From positions 55,179,666 through 55,243,665 of the forward strand of contig NC_052018.1 of the NCBI RefSeq assembly GCF_015832195.1: 64,000 bases of DNA, given 5' to 3'. The stretch's first letter is position 1, and every line of letters begins with the position of its first letter. The position numbers and the translations under genes were made by a program. The notes beneath the pieces were generated by a model. That model had not been told where the DNA came from, did not search any database, and saw nothing but the letters and a program-made list of their open reading frames with translations. This DNA is from Motacilla alba alba (Eukaryota; Chordata; Aves; Passeriformes; Motacillidae). Positions 59,601-64,000 of this stretch are shown here, piece after piece.

Positions 59601-62126
59601 TGGAGATCTTATCTGGGGACGAGCTATACAGTGTAAAACTCCATCAGTATCTTGATACCACAGAGGTGTGCAATCTGTTTATCTTCATTAAAATAAGCTG
59701 AATAACTGAGGACAAGTTTTAAAACAATGTTTCTGGCAGCAGTTGAGCTTAAGCATTTGTTGCCCTTGCCTCTTTGTTCATGCAGCAAACCCTGCAGTAT
59801 CCTGGTGTAACATTTGTGTGGCTTCAGTGTCAAGTAGGTTGGGAAATTGAGCCAGAAGGAAAAGAGCCAGCAGGAAAAAAAAAGGAAAGGTTTTTGAGCT
59901 GGCAGCATTCCTGGATCAGGTCCAGTACAGCTCGGGAAGTGGTGCAAGAAGGAACAGCTGCAAACCAGGCATGGAAGCCTACGATCCTACCATTGCTTAA
60001 ACCACTTAAAGCTTTGCTACCAACAGATGTTTTTATAGCCCAAGTTAAAAGCTTCCAAATTGTTTACAGGATGTGATACGTGACAGTTACTTTGGATCAA
60101 CATTTCCATTAATTTTTTTAAAGCATTTAAGAAAATACCTTTTAATTTCTTCAAAAGCAGAGAAGAACAAGGGACATCATAAATGGCTAAAAGCAACAGT
60201 GAGACAGAATTGGGTTTCCTAGTACTGTTCTACTACTTTGAAAAATTATTCTTGTACATCTACTTTTTTTAAAAAAAGAAAAACACATGCTTTTGACTTG
60301 ATACACACTGTGTTGGTAAAAAGATTAAGATTCCAAGATAAAGTTATTGGAAAAAAAAATGCCCACTGAGTATAAAGATAATTTTCATTTCAATTCATCT
60401 TAAACAGAATTCTACTGTACTTTTCTCTGTAAATCCTAGGCTATCTTTATTGGTTTTGGACCAGGATTCAAGTTTGGTACTCAAGTTGATCCATTTGAAA
60501 ACATTGAAGTATATAATTTAATGTGTGGTAAGTACAATGGATGGGGGTCAGTTTTGTTCACTAAAGTACAATATCTTTTGGACACTTTAAATCTTCTAAT
60601 AACAGATTGTTAAGTGTTCTCAGAAACTCATCCTTAAGAGTTGCTGCTGATTTTCACGAATCAGCTGATTGTTTTTCTGAGAAAGGGCCATCTCTAAATG
60701 ATTAACAGCAGTTTAGAATCTACTGGTCTGGCTACCTTGTCTATCTCTTTTTCACTGGTCACACCGTGTATTCCTCTGGCTTTTTCAGAGCTGGTGTTTT
60801 GACTCACCACTACTAAAAATGGCTACTTCAGAATCTCTCTACCATCATGAAGGGAAACCTCCTTTCCTTCCTCTTTCAAACACAATGTTACTGTGACTCC
60901 TTATTCCTGATCTTCATTCTCCAAAATTTCATGGTTTCTCCAAAAGTCTGTCGCTAGATCTACCGCTTTCTGTTCATTTATTCCCCTTGAGATCTTCACC
61001 TGTTTTCCATGATTTCCTGCCAACTTCCCTTTCTGGTTAGAACCTATACTGCTTCTGTGAGACGAAAAGTATACCAAAGAGTTTGATCTAGAAAATGCTT
61101 AAGAGCACTGCAAATGCTTGAGATTGGTGTCTGTATTCAAGTGACTTGCTCAACCTTACAAGAAGGTTGTACCTTCTTGGTAGTTAGTACCATTGGTTTG
61201 TGCGATACTGAAGACTAGCTTAGAATGTGTGTGGCCCCTTTTAAAGAGGTTGCATTGCTTTTCTTCTTGGGTGTTATGAGCAGTAAGCAGTATAATATAC
61301 TTGTAAGTATATTATATAATATACTTGTAAACACAATATAATCAGCTGTGTATGACAATCTTTCTCCTCCTTTTAATATCACTTGAATTCTTTCATAGAT
61401 TTGCTCGGTGTGAAGCCAGCCCCAAACAATGGAACTCATGGACGTCTAAACCATCTATTAAAGCACCCTGTTTACGTACCCCACCATCCCAAAGAAACAA
61501 GTCATCCTACTGAGTGCTCTGTGGTTGGAGAAAGAGCCTTTTCAGTGAGCCTTGGCTGCTCCTGCAGGACCGGGGTAAGCACTAAAATGGTTAAAGTTGT
61601 AGAGGCAGATGTCTGTGTTGTATTTAAAGAGTGAAACTTTGTATTCTCCAGATAGTTTTGCAGTCTCTTACTATTGGTTTCAAAATCAACTCTTGCTTGG
61701 GGTTAGTGAGTGCTATCCTGTATTTGTGTATTAATTTTTTGCAGATTGCTTATGTTAAGTCACATTAATCTCTGAAGAGCCTGGAAAAACCCCACAGAAG
61801 CTTGATAGGGAAAGCATTCAGTTTTTGCTTGCCTCACTTAATTAATGTTGAAATTTCTGTTCTGTGAATATTGTGTTTGGACTGTGATTTTCAAGCCTGT
61901 AGATTTGCTTGTGGCAAAACCACTTTGTTACTGGAAATGCCCTGTAGTTCCTCTCCAGTACATGTCAGTGAGTTCTGTGTATGTATAACTTTCAGGGCAG
62001 AAGTTACATTTAAGCATGGTACCAACTCATAATATGCTTTGTAGAATCTCACTGCTTTTCCTTTATAATTATAGGGCTTGCCAATAAGGGATTTTCATCA
62101 GCGTTTAAATCTTACTGAAGCAGAAG
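17776..62126 (+). CDS. ENPP1: Ectonucleotide pyrophosphatase/phosphodiesterase 1, exons 1-19 (3' end beyond window)
   Basis: Nineteen exons joined with intact GT-AG junctions give 1,897 coding bases, 632 codons plus one base, with no frameshift or stop. ENPP1 is a type II membrane ectoenzyme that cleaves extracellular ATP to AMP and pyrophosphate, the main brake on tissue mineralisation, and degrades 2',3'-cGAMP. Order: cytosolic tail 1-57, transmembrane helix about 58-79, two somatomedin-B-like modules (90-122 and 131-166, eight cysteines each), phosphodiesterase domain from about 190. Zinc ligands and nucleophile are all present: D200, T238, D358, H362, D405, H406, H517. Nucleotide-pocket residues K237, F239, N259, K277, W304, P305, D308 and Y322 are also kept, and from T238 onward the numbering matches mouse Enpp1. 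The start is the first in-frame ATG, with A at -3. The human protein has 925 residues, so about 275 C-terminal residues (nuclease-like domain) lie off the right edge. Confidence 0.97.
20826..20862 (+). mobile_element. CR1 3' tail fragment facing the next CR1
   Basis: A short piece ('ggtctcttctagcctta') of a forward CR1 tail meets the reverse-strand CR1 tail beginning at 20863, so the two CR1 3' ends are joined tail to tail. Confidence 0.6.
20863..21735 (-). mobile_element. CR1 LINE, 3' part with end of ORF2
   Basis: The minus strand carries the CR1 3' UTR and the C-terminal part of the CR1 polymerase. Recognisable stretches include [13 protein letters not shown] (near 21536) and [18 protein letters not shown] (near 21400). 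Frameshifts and stops make it inactive. The 3' terminus is at the left end (ATTCTATGA motif at 20863 read on the minus strand). Confidence 0.9.
21736..22390 (-). mobile_element. CR1 LINE, internal ORF2 segment lacking its 3' end
   Basis: Reverse-transcriptase-derived sequence on the minus strand, upstream of and overlapping in content with the neighbouring CR1 copy. It runs from about 22390 down to a second [14 protein letters not shown] stretch near 21790, then switches abruptly near 21748 back to an earlier part of the same ORF (a TKLSSAV-type stretch). About 200 bp of the ORF is therefore present twice in direct orientation. Broken by stops and shifts. Confidence 0.85.
24353..24384. repeat. 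Perfect 13-bp inverted repeat, 6-base loop
   Basis: The left arm GCTTTTAGCATCA (24353-24365) and its exact reverse complement (24372-24384) are separated by ATAAAA. The transcript could form a 13-pair hairpin inside intron 1. Confidence 0.9.
24617..24659 (+). repeat. 15-bp direct duplication
   Basis: GAATGGGAGTGTAGA occurs exactly at 24617-24631 and 24645-24659, with 13 bases between. Confidence 0.85.
26617..26656 (+). mobile_element. CR1 3' tail remnant
   Basis: 'cttgatcttaaaggtctttt' followed by 'ccagcctaaatgattgaatg' fits the last 40 bases of a forward CR1. The rest of the element is not recognisable. Confidence 0.6.
28031..28150 (+). other. Candidate alternative last exon in ENPP1 intron 1
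   Basis: A pyrimidine-rich acceptor (seven T, then CAACAG) ends at 28030. The next 120 bases read, in the phase left by exon 1 (phase 0), as 39 open codons and a TGA. The peptide is not low-complexity (it includes [18 protein letters not shown]). An AATAAA signal follows at 28309-28314. Spliced to exon 1 it would give a soluble, roughly 101-residue protein without transmembrane or catalytic parts. I do not recognise the peptide. The in-frame fit alone has a one-in-three chance of being accidental. Confidence 0.3.
29346..29376 (+). repeat. 15-bp direct duplication
   Basis: AAAGGCTTTTGAAAT occurs at 29346-29360 and 29362-29376, separated by one base. Confidence 0.85.
30117..30273 (-). mobile_element. 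CR1 LINE 3' fragment
   Basis: Typical reverse CR1 tail: 'atagaatcacagaatggttt', 'ggcttggaagagacct', 'catctagttccagccccc', 'ctaggttgctcaaagccc'. It fades out near 30273. Non-coding. Confidence 0.9.
33463..33535 (+). CDS. ENPP1: ENPP1 exon 2: transmembrane helix
   Basis: Codons 63-86 plus one base; phase 0 in, phase 1 out (donor GTAAAT). It encodes the hydrophobic core ([17 protein letters not shown]), followed by K-P and the start of the extracellular stalk. Basic and polar residues before it (exon 1) and the extracellular modules after it fit the type II orientation of the family. Confidence 0.97.
33536..35059 (+). other. Intron 2
   Basis: AT-rich. It contains a long T/G-rich low-complexity stretch (about 34407-34610) made of T runs broken by GG and GGG, which is strongly purine-pyrimidine skewed. 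No other feature recognised. Confidence 0.85.
34407..34610 (+). repeat. T/G-rich low-complexity tract
   Basis: Roughly 200 bases made mostly of T runs with interspersed G pairs and triplets, ending in a run of about 20 T. A chance 64-codon open frame in it (Phe- and Gly-rich) is not a gene. Confidence 0.85.
35060..35176 (+). CDS. ENPP1: ENPP1 exon 3: somatomedin-B-like module 1
   Basis: Codons 87-125, entering and leaving in phase 1, so the exon is a self-contained symmetrical module. It has eight cysteines in the module spacing (C..GRC, CRC, DC, NCC, TC) and strong identity to mammalian ENPP1 ([23 protein letters not shown]). In the family these disulphide knots link the membrane anchor to the catalytic domain and assist dimer formation. 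Confidence 0.97.
35177..38041 (+). other. Intron 3
   Basis: Contains a reverse CR1 fragment (36753-37412). The remaining sequence shows no recognisable feature. Short open frames in it are not supported by any similarity. Confidence 0.85.
36753..37412 (-). mobile_element. CR1 LINE fragment, about 660 bp
   Basis: Reverse CR1 starting with 'atcatagaaccacagagttg' at its 3' terminus and continuing through 'aagtccaactcctgaccc', 'ctgtgaggcttggtgctgtc' and the CR1 polymerase C-terminus on the minus strand ([12 protein letters not shown] near 37100; [12 protein letters not shown] near 36960). It resembles the promoter CR1 at 16640 in subfamily phrasing. Inactive. Confidence 0.9.
38042..38167 (+). 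CDS. ENPP1: ENPP1 exon 4: somatomedin-B-like module 2
   Basis: Codons 126-167, again phase 1 in and phase 1 out. Eight cysteines are in register, with the conserved [14 protein letters not shown] start and DCCVNY near the end. The position equivalent to the human K121Q variant (codon 173 in long human numbering) appears to be N155 here; see findings. Confidence 0.97.
38337..38397 (+). CDS. ENPP1: ENPP1 exon 5: linker
   Basis: Codons 168-187, phase 1 in and phase 2 out, donor GTGAGG. It encodes the short acidic linker [15 protein letters not shown], with two cysteines and a glycosylation sequon N179-I-T. It follows exon 4 after an intron of only 169 bases. Confidence 0.96.
39105..39132. repeat. 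Perfect 10-bp inverted repeat, 8-base loop
   Basis: AGTTTATAGT (39105-39114) is exactly complementary to ACTATAAACT (39123-39132). It lies in intron 5. Confidence 0.85.
41597..41619 (+). repeat. Poly-T run in intron 5
   Basis: About 23 consecutive T, preceded by shorter T runs. Confidence 0.9.
42873..42893 (+). repeat. (TA)n microsatellite
   Basis: About ten TA dinucleotides, followed by a T run. Likely length-polymorphic. Confidence 0.9.
43392..43489 (+). CDS. ENPP1: ENPP1 exon 6: start of phosphodiesterase domain, metal ligand D200
   Basis: Codons 188-220, phase 2 in and phase 1 out. It encodes the first beta strand and metal-binding aspartate ([14 protein letters not shown]200), followed by [11 protein letters not shown]. 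This matches the start of the type I phosphodiesterase fold almost residue for residue. Confidence 0.98.
43764..43790 (+). repeat. Poly-T run in intron 6
   Basis: About 27 consecutive T, following a T-rich stretch. Confidence 0.9.
44752..44781. repeat. Perfect 12-bp inverted repeat with GC-rich tip
   Basis: AATACTTGCCCC (44752-44763) pairs exactly with GGGGCAAGTATT (44770-44781) across a 6-base loop, AGTCTG. This gives a stable RNA hairpin candidate in intron 6. Confidence 0.9.
45847..45893 (+). repeat. A-rich (AAAAC)n stretch
   Basis: Several AAAAC units running into A runs. Simple low-complexity sequence. Confidence 0.85.
45911..45968 (+). repeat. Two tandem copies of a 29-bp unit
   Basis: Units 45911-45939 and 45940-45968 are head to tail and differ at only two positions. 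Each contains AAGATTTTGG. Confidence 0.9.
47066..47145 (+). CDS. ENPP1: ENPP1 exon 7: catalytic threonine T238
   Basis: Codons 221-247, phase 1 in and phase 0 out, donor GTAAGA. It contains the nucleophile motif ([13 protein letters not shown]). T238 is the catalytic threonine that forms the covalent nucleotidyl intermediate. The preceding residue pair is P-S instead of the mammalian P-T, a change two residues before the nucleophile that leaves it intact. K237 and F239 of the nucleotide pocket are also here. Confidence 0.98.
47146..48456 (+). other. Intron 7
   Basis: AT-rich, no recognisable feature. Confidence 0.85.
48457..48576 (+). CDS. ENPP1: ENPP1 exon 8
   Basis: Codons 248-287, phase 0 on both sides. 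It encodes [17 protein letters not shown], a signature of the NPP family, with pocket residues N259 and K277 and a conserved sequon N267-A-S. Confidence 0.98.
48577..49725 (+). other. Intron 8
   Basis: Contains a T/G-rich low-complexity tract around 49118-49200. No other recognisable feature. Open frames of up to 109 codons near its 3' end overlap on both strands and look accidental. Confidence 0.85.
49726..49835 (+). CDS. ENPP1: ENPP1 exon 9: nucleotide-pocket segment
   Basis: Codons 288-323, phase 0 in and phase 2 out, donor GTATGT. It contains [10 protein letters not shown] with W304, P305 and D308 of the substrate pocket, and Y322, which stacks on the base. A sequon N312-G-T, absent from the human sequence (N-G-I), lies four residues after D308. 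Confidence 0.98.
49836..50992 (+). other. Intron 9
   Basis: AT-rich, no recognisable feature. Confidence 0.85.
50993..51058 (+). CDS. ENPP1: ENPP1 exon 10
   Basis: Codons 324-345, phase 2 in and out. It encodes [21 protein letters not shown], the helix preceding the metal-binding segment. A conserved sequon, N323-S-S, spans the exon 9/10 junction. Confidence 0.97.
51059..51365 (+). other. Intron 10 (307 bp)
   Basis: Short and AT-rich, with donor GTAGGT and acceptor ATATAG, which is poor in pyrimidines just before the AG. Nothing else seen. Confidence 0.85.
51366..51438 (+). CDS. ENPP1: ENPP1 exon 11: zinc ligands D358 and H362
   Basis: Codons 346-370, phase 2 in and phase 0 out. The core motif [14 protein letters not shown] supplies D358 and H362, two of the ligands of the first zinc. 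Confidence 0.98.
51439..52952 (+). other. Intron 11
   Basis: AT-rich, short T runs near 52311 and 52690. No recognisable feature. Confidence 0.85.
52953..53061 (+). CDS. ENPP1: ENPP1 exon 12: zinc ligands D405 and H406
   Basis: Codons 371-406 plus one base, phase 0 in and phase 1 out. It encodes [20 protein letters not shown] and ends in ISDH, whose D405 and H406 bind the second zinc. Confidence 0.98.
53062..54276 (+). other. Intron 12
   Basis: AT-rich. Near its 3' end (about 54065-54178) is an imperfect tandem array built on AGTAAGAAATCAGTAA-like units. No other feature. Confidence 0.85.
54065..54178 (+). repeat. Imperfect A-rich tandem repeat
   Basis: Recurring AAATCAG, AATAGTAA and AGTAAGAAA words over about 115 bases indicate local slippage duplications in intron 12. 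Confidence 0.65.
54277..54408 (+). CDS. ENPP1: ENPP1 exon 13
   Basis: Codons 407-450, phase 1 in and out. It starts with GMEVGSCRK directly after the SDH zinc motif and includes [18 protein letters not shown], strongly conserved in ENPP1. Confidence 0.97.
54409..56018 (+). other. Intron 13
   Basis: AT-rich, no recognisable feature. Confidence 0.85.
56019..56050 (+). CDS. ENPP1: ENPP1 exon 14 (32-base microexon)
   Basis: A very short exon, codons 451-461, phase 1 in and phase 0 out, with a good acceptor (TTCTTCCAG) and donor (GTAAGT). It encodes [10 protein letters not shown] with a conserved glycosylation sequon N459-L-T. Its reading frame and human alignment (FNYEGIARNLS) make it secure despite its size. 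Confidence 0.95.
56166..56305 (+). mobile_element. CR1 LINE 3' fragment
   Basis: A forward CR1 end with the last coding stretch [14 protein letters not shown], followed by the tail 'cttgatgatctcagaggt' and 'cttttccaacctaattga'. It begins about 115 bases downstream of exon 14. Confidence 0.85.
56584..56613 (+). repeat. Poly-T run in intron 14
   Basis: About 30 consecutive T followed by six G. The lysine-rich reverse-strand open frame over it is an artefact of this run. Confidence 0.9.
57292..57419 (+). CDS. ENPP1: ENPP1 exon 15
   Basis: Codons 462-503, phase 0 in and phase 2 out. It encodes [19 protein letters not shown] and [17 protein letters not shown], matching mammalian ENPP1. Confidence 0.97.
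57420..58433 (+). other. Intron 15
   Basis: AT-rich, no recognisable feature. Confidence 0.85.
58434..58503 (+). CDS. ENPP1: ENPP1 exon 16: zinc ligand H517
   Basis: Codons 504-527, phase 2 in and phase 0 out. The motif [14 protein letters not shown] supplies H517, the last zinc ligand of the active site. Confidence 0.98.
58504..60439 (+). other. Intron 16
   Basis: AT-rich. Open frames of 100-117 codons (58679-59032 and 59774-60076) have no recognisable product. No repeat recognised. Confidence 0.8.
60440..60527 (+). CDS. ENPP1: ENPP1 exon 17
   Basis: Codons 528-556 plus one base, phase 0 in and phase 1 out. It encodes [20 protein letters not shown] and NIEVYNLMC, the last core strands of the phosphodiesterase domain. 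Confidence 0.97.
60528..61398 (+). other. Intron 17
   Basis: Contains an AT-rich 12-bp palindrome (61291-61316). Otherwise nothing recognised. Confidence 0.85.
61291..61316. repeat. AT-rich 12-bp palindrome
   Basis: TATAATATACTT (61291-61302) is complementary to AAGTATATTATA (61305-61316) with a 2-base centre. A further partial copy (ATAATATACTTGTAA) follows immediately. Confidence 0.85.
61399..61574 (+). CDS. ENPP1: ENPP1 exon 18: end of catalytic domain and start of linker
   Basis: Codons 557-615, phase 1 in and phase 0 out. It encodes [19 protein letters not shown] with sequon N567-G-T, then a variable region and the LGCSC cysteine pair that anchors the linker between the catalytic and nuclease-like domains. 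Confidence 0.96.
61575..62074 (+). other. Intron 18 (500 bp)
   Basis: AT-rich, no recognisable feature. Donor GTAAGC. Confidence 0.85.
62075..62126 (+). CDS. ENPP1: ENPP1 exon 19, last exon in the window
   Basis: Codons 616-632 plus one base, phase 0 in and phase 1 out, donor GTAAGA. It encodes [17 protein letters not shown] with a sequon N627-L-T, aligning to human LPIEDFQTQFNLTVAEE. The next exon should start in phase 1 beyond 64000. Confidence 0.94.
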
Positions 62127-62254
62127 GTAAGAATTTCAAATAATAATATAAAATTAAAAAGCTAACAACAACAAAACTTGTTAGTCATCAAATATTTTAT
62201 GTTTTTAAACTTCTGAGCAACTCTCAAGTAAATGATGTGAAAATTCTTTGAAAT

Positions 62255-62440
62255 ACTTGCTGGAACTGGAGTCCTGCCTGGAGAATTTGTGGATGCCTCA
62301 CCCCTGGAAGTGTTCAAGGCCAGGTTGGATGGGGCTTTGAACAACCTGGTCTAGTGGAAGATGTCCCTGCTCTTGACAGGGTGGTTGAAACTAGCTGGTC
62401 TTTTTGGTCTCTTGCAGCCCATACCATTCTATGATTCTCA
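62255..62440 (+). mobile_element. CR1 LINE 3' fragment
   Basis: Forward CR1 end: 'tttgtggatgcctcacccct', 'ggaagtgttcaaggccaggt', 'ggatggggctttgaacaacc', ending with the 'ccattctatgattct' terminus near 62440. It lies 130 bases after exon 19. Confidence 0.92.
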
Positions 62441-62955
62441 TGTTTTTGAATACAGTCCTCCTGAACCATTTCAGGTAAATGTGTATCCTTATACGTGTGT
62501 CTTTATGGCATATGTGTTATCTGTAACTTTTGACTTCTCTAGTACTGAAGTAATGAGCATTCCAGAATGGGAAGCAAGAGTGTTGTATGGGGAAGTACCT
62601 GATAGCAAATCAGTGCAAATAATGATACCTGTAATGGCAGCATACTTTTAATGAGGCATAAGGAGTATTTTACATGTTTGTTATGTGGTCTTGAGTTGTT
62701 ACTTCTTTTACTTGTACTTAATTTCCATTCACTGGACATACATGTGCCATATTTAAGCTGCAGTTTGCAAGGCTGTAGATGTGCTGATGAGTCATAAAAC
62801 AAAATAAACTATATTGAGCATGAAACAGGTAAAACAGCAAGTAAATAATGAAAACTGTAAATCAAAATGGAACCTAGTCCCAGGTGCTAATGCCTTTAAT
62901 AGATGATATCAAGAAGATTAGGCTGCCAGAAATAGGCTGATAGAGACCTTGCCTG

Positions 62956-62980
62956 GTGTGGGTGTGGGTGTGTGTGTGTT
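62956..62980 (+). repeat. GT-rich microsatellite
   Basis: GTGTGGGTGTGGGTGTGTGT-type run in intron 19. Confidence 0.8.
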
Positions 62981-64000
62981 CATGAAACCTTGGAGGTTTT
63001 ATGCAAATAAGCTGTATTTGGCAACACCACACTATAGCTCACTATTGTTAAGAACTGGACATAAATGCCAGTTACTGGCAGGGTCCAGTATTTGCTGCTG
63101 CTTATCCAGAGCTAATTCAAGGCTTCTGTTGATTTGTGTCATTTGTCCTGAAACAAAGAGTGGATAGAGCTTTCTTGAATCTTTTCCACTAATGACAGGT
63201 CATAATTTTAAAACATGTCCCAGAACGCTTTTAAAGTAAGTCTTTCAGTATTGTAATGCTCATGAGAGCAGCAAAATAAAATCCAGTTAGAATGATACAA
63301 TGTGTTTTCTCCAAAGTGTGCCATGGATTTTGCTGAAACAGACTCTGAGTATCTCTGAGGACTTTGCTTAACTTGGCTTTGAAGAAACTTGACAAGGCCA
63401 GACACAATAACATATTTCAGTTCTCTTTTGTAGAAATAGGAGCTTAAAGCTCTAAACCTACATTTTTGAAGCAGTAGGATTTTGTCTTGAATTATCAGTG
63501 AGACCTGGTATAGCCCTGTTTTGACAGTAATAATTTCATTATGAATTATATTGATTAAGAACTAATCAGATATTAAACAGCCTAGAAGTGCCTTAAGACT
63601 GTTATAGAGTTTATTAGTTACTTCAGTTTGTATGTTCTCTCATTGATTGTTGCAACTCGACAGTCTGTAAGGACAAAAAATTATAACTGCATTTTTACTT
63701 TAATGAAAAAAATATGAATTGTTTTTCCCTCATGGGTGGAGAAGTAACTGTCATAATCTTCACATTTTTTTTGGTACTGTGGAAAAAACTGTGCACATTT
63801 ATTGCTCAGTTTCTTTCCCCATGTAATACATTTGCCTTAAAACTGCATAATTATTTGTGGATGGTGAGGACCTATTTAATGGAAGATATACTTTGACAAC
63901 TGCTTTATAATTTTAGTCATGTAATGATTGAAGATACTTGAATTTTCAAAGGCAAAGTAATGAGTCCTTGCACAGCTGAAAATCCAATCCAATCCTTCAC

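Larger units (their letters stand above)
62127..64000 (+). other. Intron 19, incomplete
   Basis: A forward CR1 tail (62255-62440) and a short GT-rich run (62956-62980) are present. I searched for the next ENPP1 exon, which in mammals encodes a segment with Y-G-R-P-R, and did not find it, so the intron appears to continue past the window. Confidence 0.75.

Noticed and set aside
62361..62651. 96-codon open frame after exon 19
   Set aside because: Its first third is the CR1 tail read through, and the remainder shows no similarity to ENPP1.
62127..64000. Exon 20 of ENPP1
   Set aside because: No phase-1 acceptor followed by an ENPP1-like segment was seen. The open frames here are CR1-derived or have no similarity.
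1..64000. tRNA, rRNA, CRISPR or prokaryotic-type operon features
   Set aside because: None were seen. The spliced gene structure and CR1 content make prokaryotic features irrelevant here.

Overview
This window is vertebrate nuclear DNA, almost certainly from a bird. It carries one gene with conserved vertebrate exon-intron structure, a GC-rich CpG-island promoter in otherwise AT-rich DNA, and several 5'-truncated CR1 LINE fragments. CR1 is the dominant retroposon of bird genomes. A solo retroviral LTR with 6-bp target duplications is also present. The species cannot be named from the sequence alone.

Layout. (1) Positions 1 to about 16.6 kb are intergenic. I recognise no gene here, only a CR1 tail (7.8 kb), a reverse-strand solo LTR (8899-9571), a diverged 65-bp repeat pair flanking both, and simple repeats. 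(2) From 16.64 to 17.04 kb a reverse-strand CR1 fragment abuts the promoter. (3) From about 17.04 to 18.24 kb lies a CpG island with GC boxes and a TATA-like element. (4) From 17776 to the right edge runs the forward-strand gene ENPP1 (ectonucleotide pyrophosphatase/phosphodiesterase 1). Nineteen coding exons are in the window. They join with intact GT-AG junctions and consistent phase into the first 632 codons. The remaining exons, which should encode the nuclease-like domain and the stop, lie beyond 64000.

The protein is a type II membrane ectoenzyme: a short cytosolic tail (exon 1), a transmembrane helix (exon 2), two somatomedin-B-like modules each in its own 1-1 phase exon (exons 3 and 4), a linker (exon 5), and the phosphodiesterase domain (exons 6 to about 18). 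All seven metal and nucleophile residues expected for the family are present, as are the residues known to bind nucleotide in mouse Enpp1. The locus therefore looks functional: extracellular ATP hydrolysis to AMP and pyrophosphate, and cGAMP degradation.

I found no strong evidence of a wholly new system. The best candidates for follow-up are: a 39-codon open segment in intron 1 that would splice in frame to exon 1 and is followed by a poly(A) signal (a possible truncated cytosolic isoform); loss of the human dileucine sorting signal in the cytosolic tail; a new glycosylation sequon beside the substrate pocket; and several perfect intronic hairpins.
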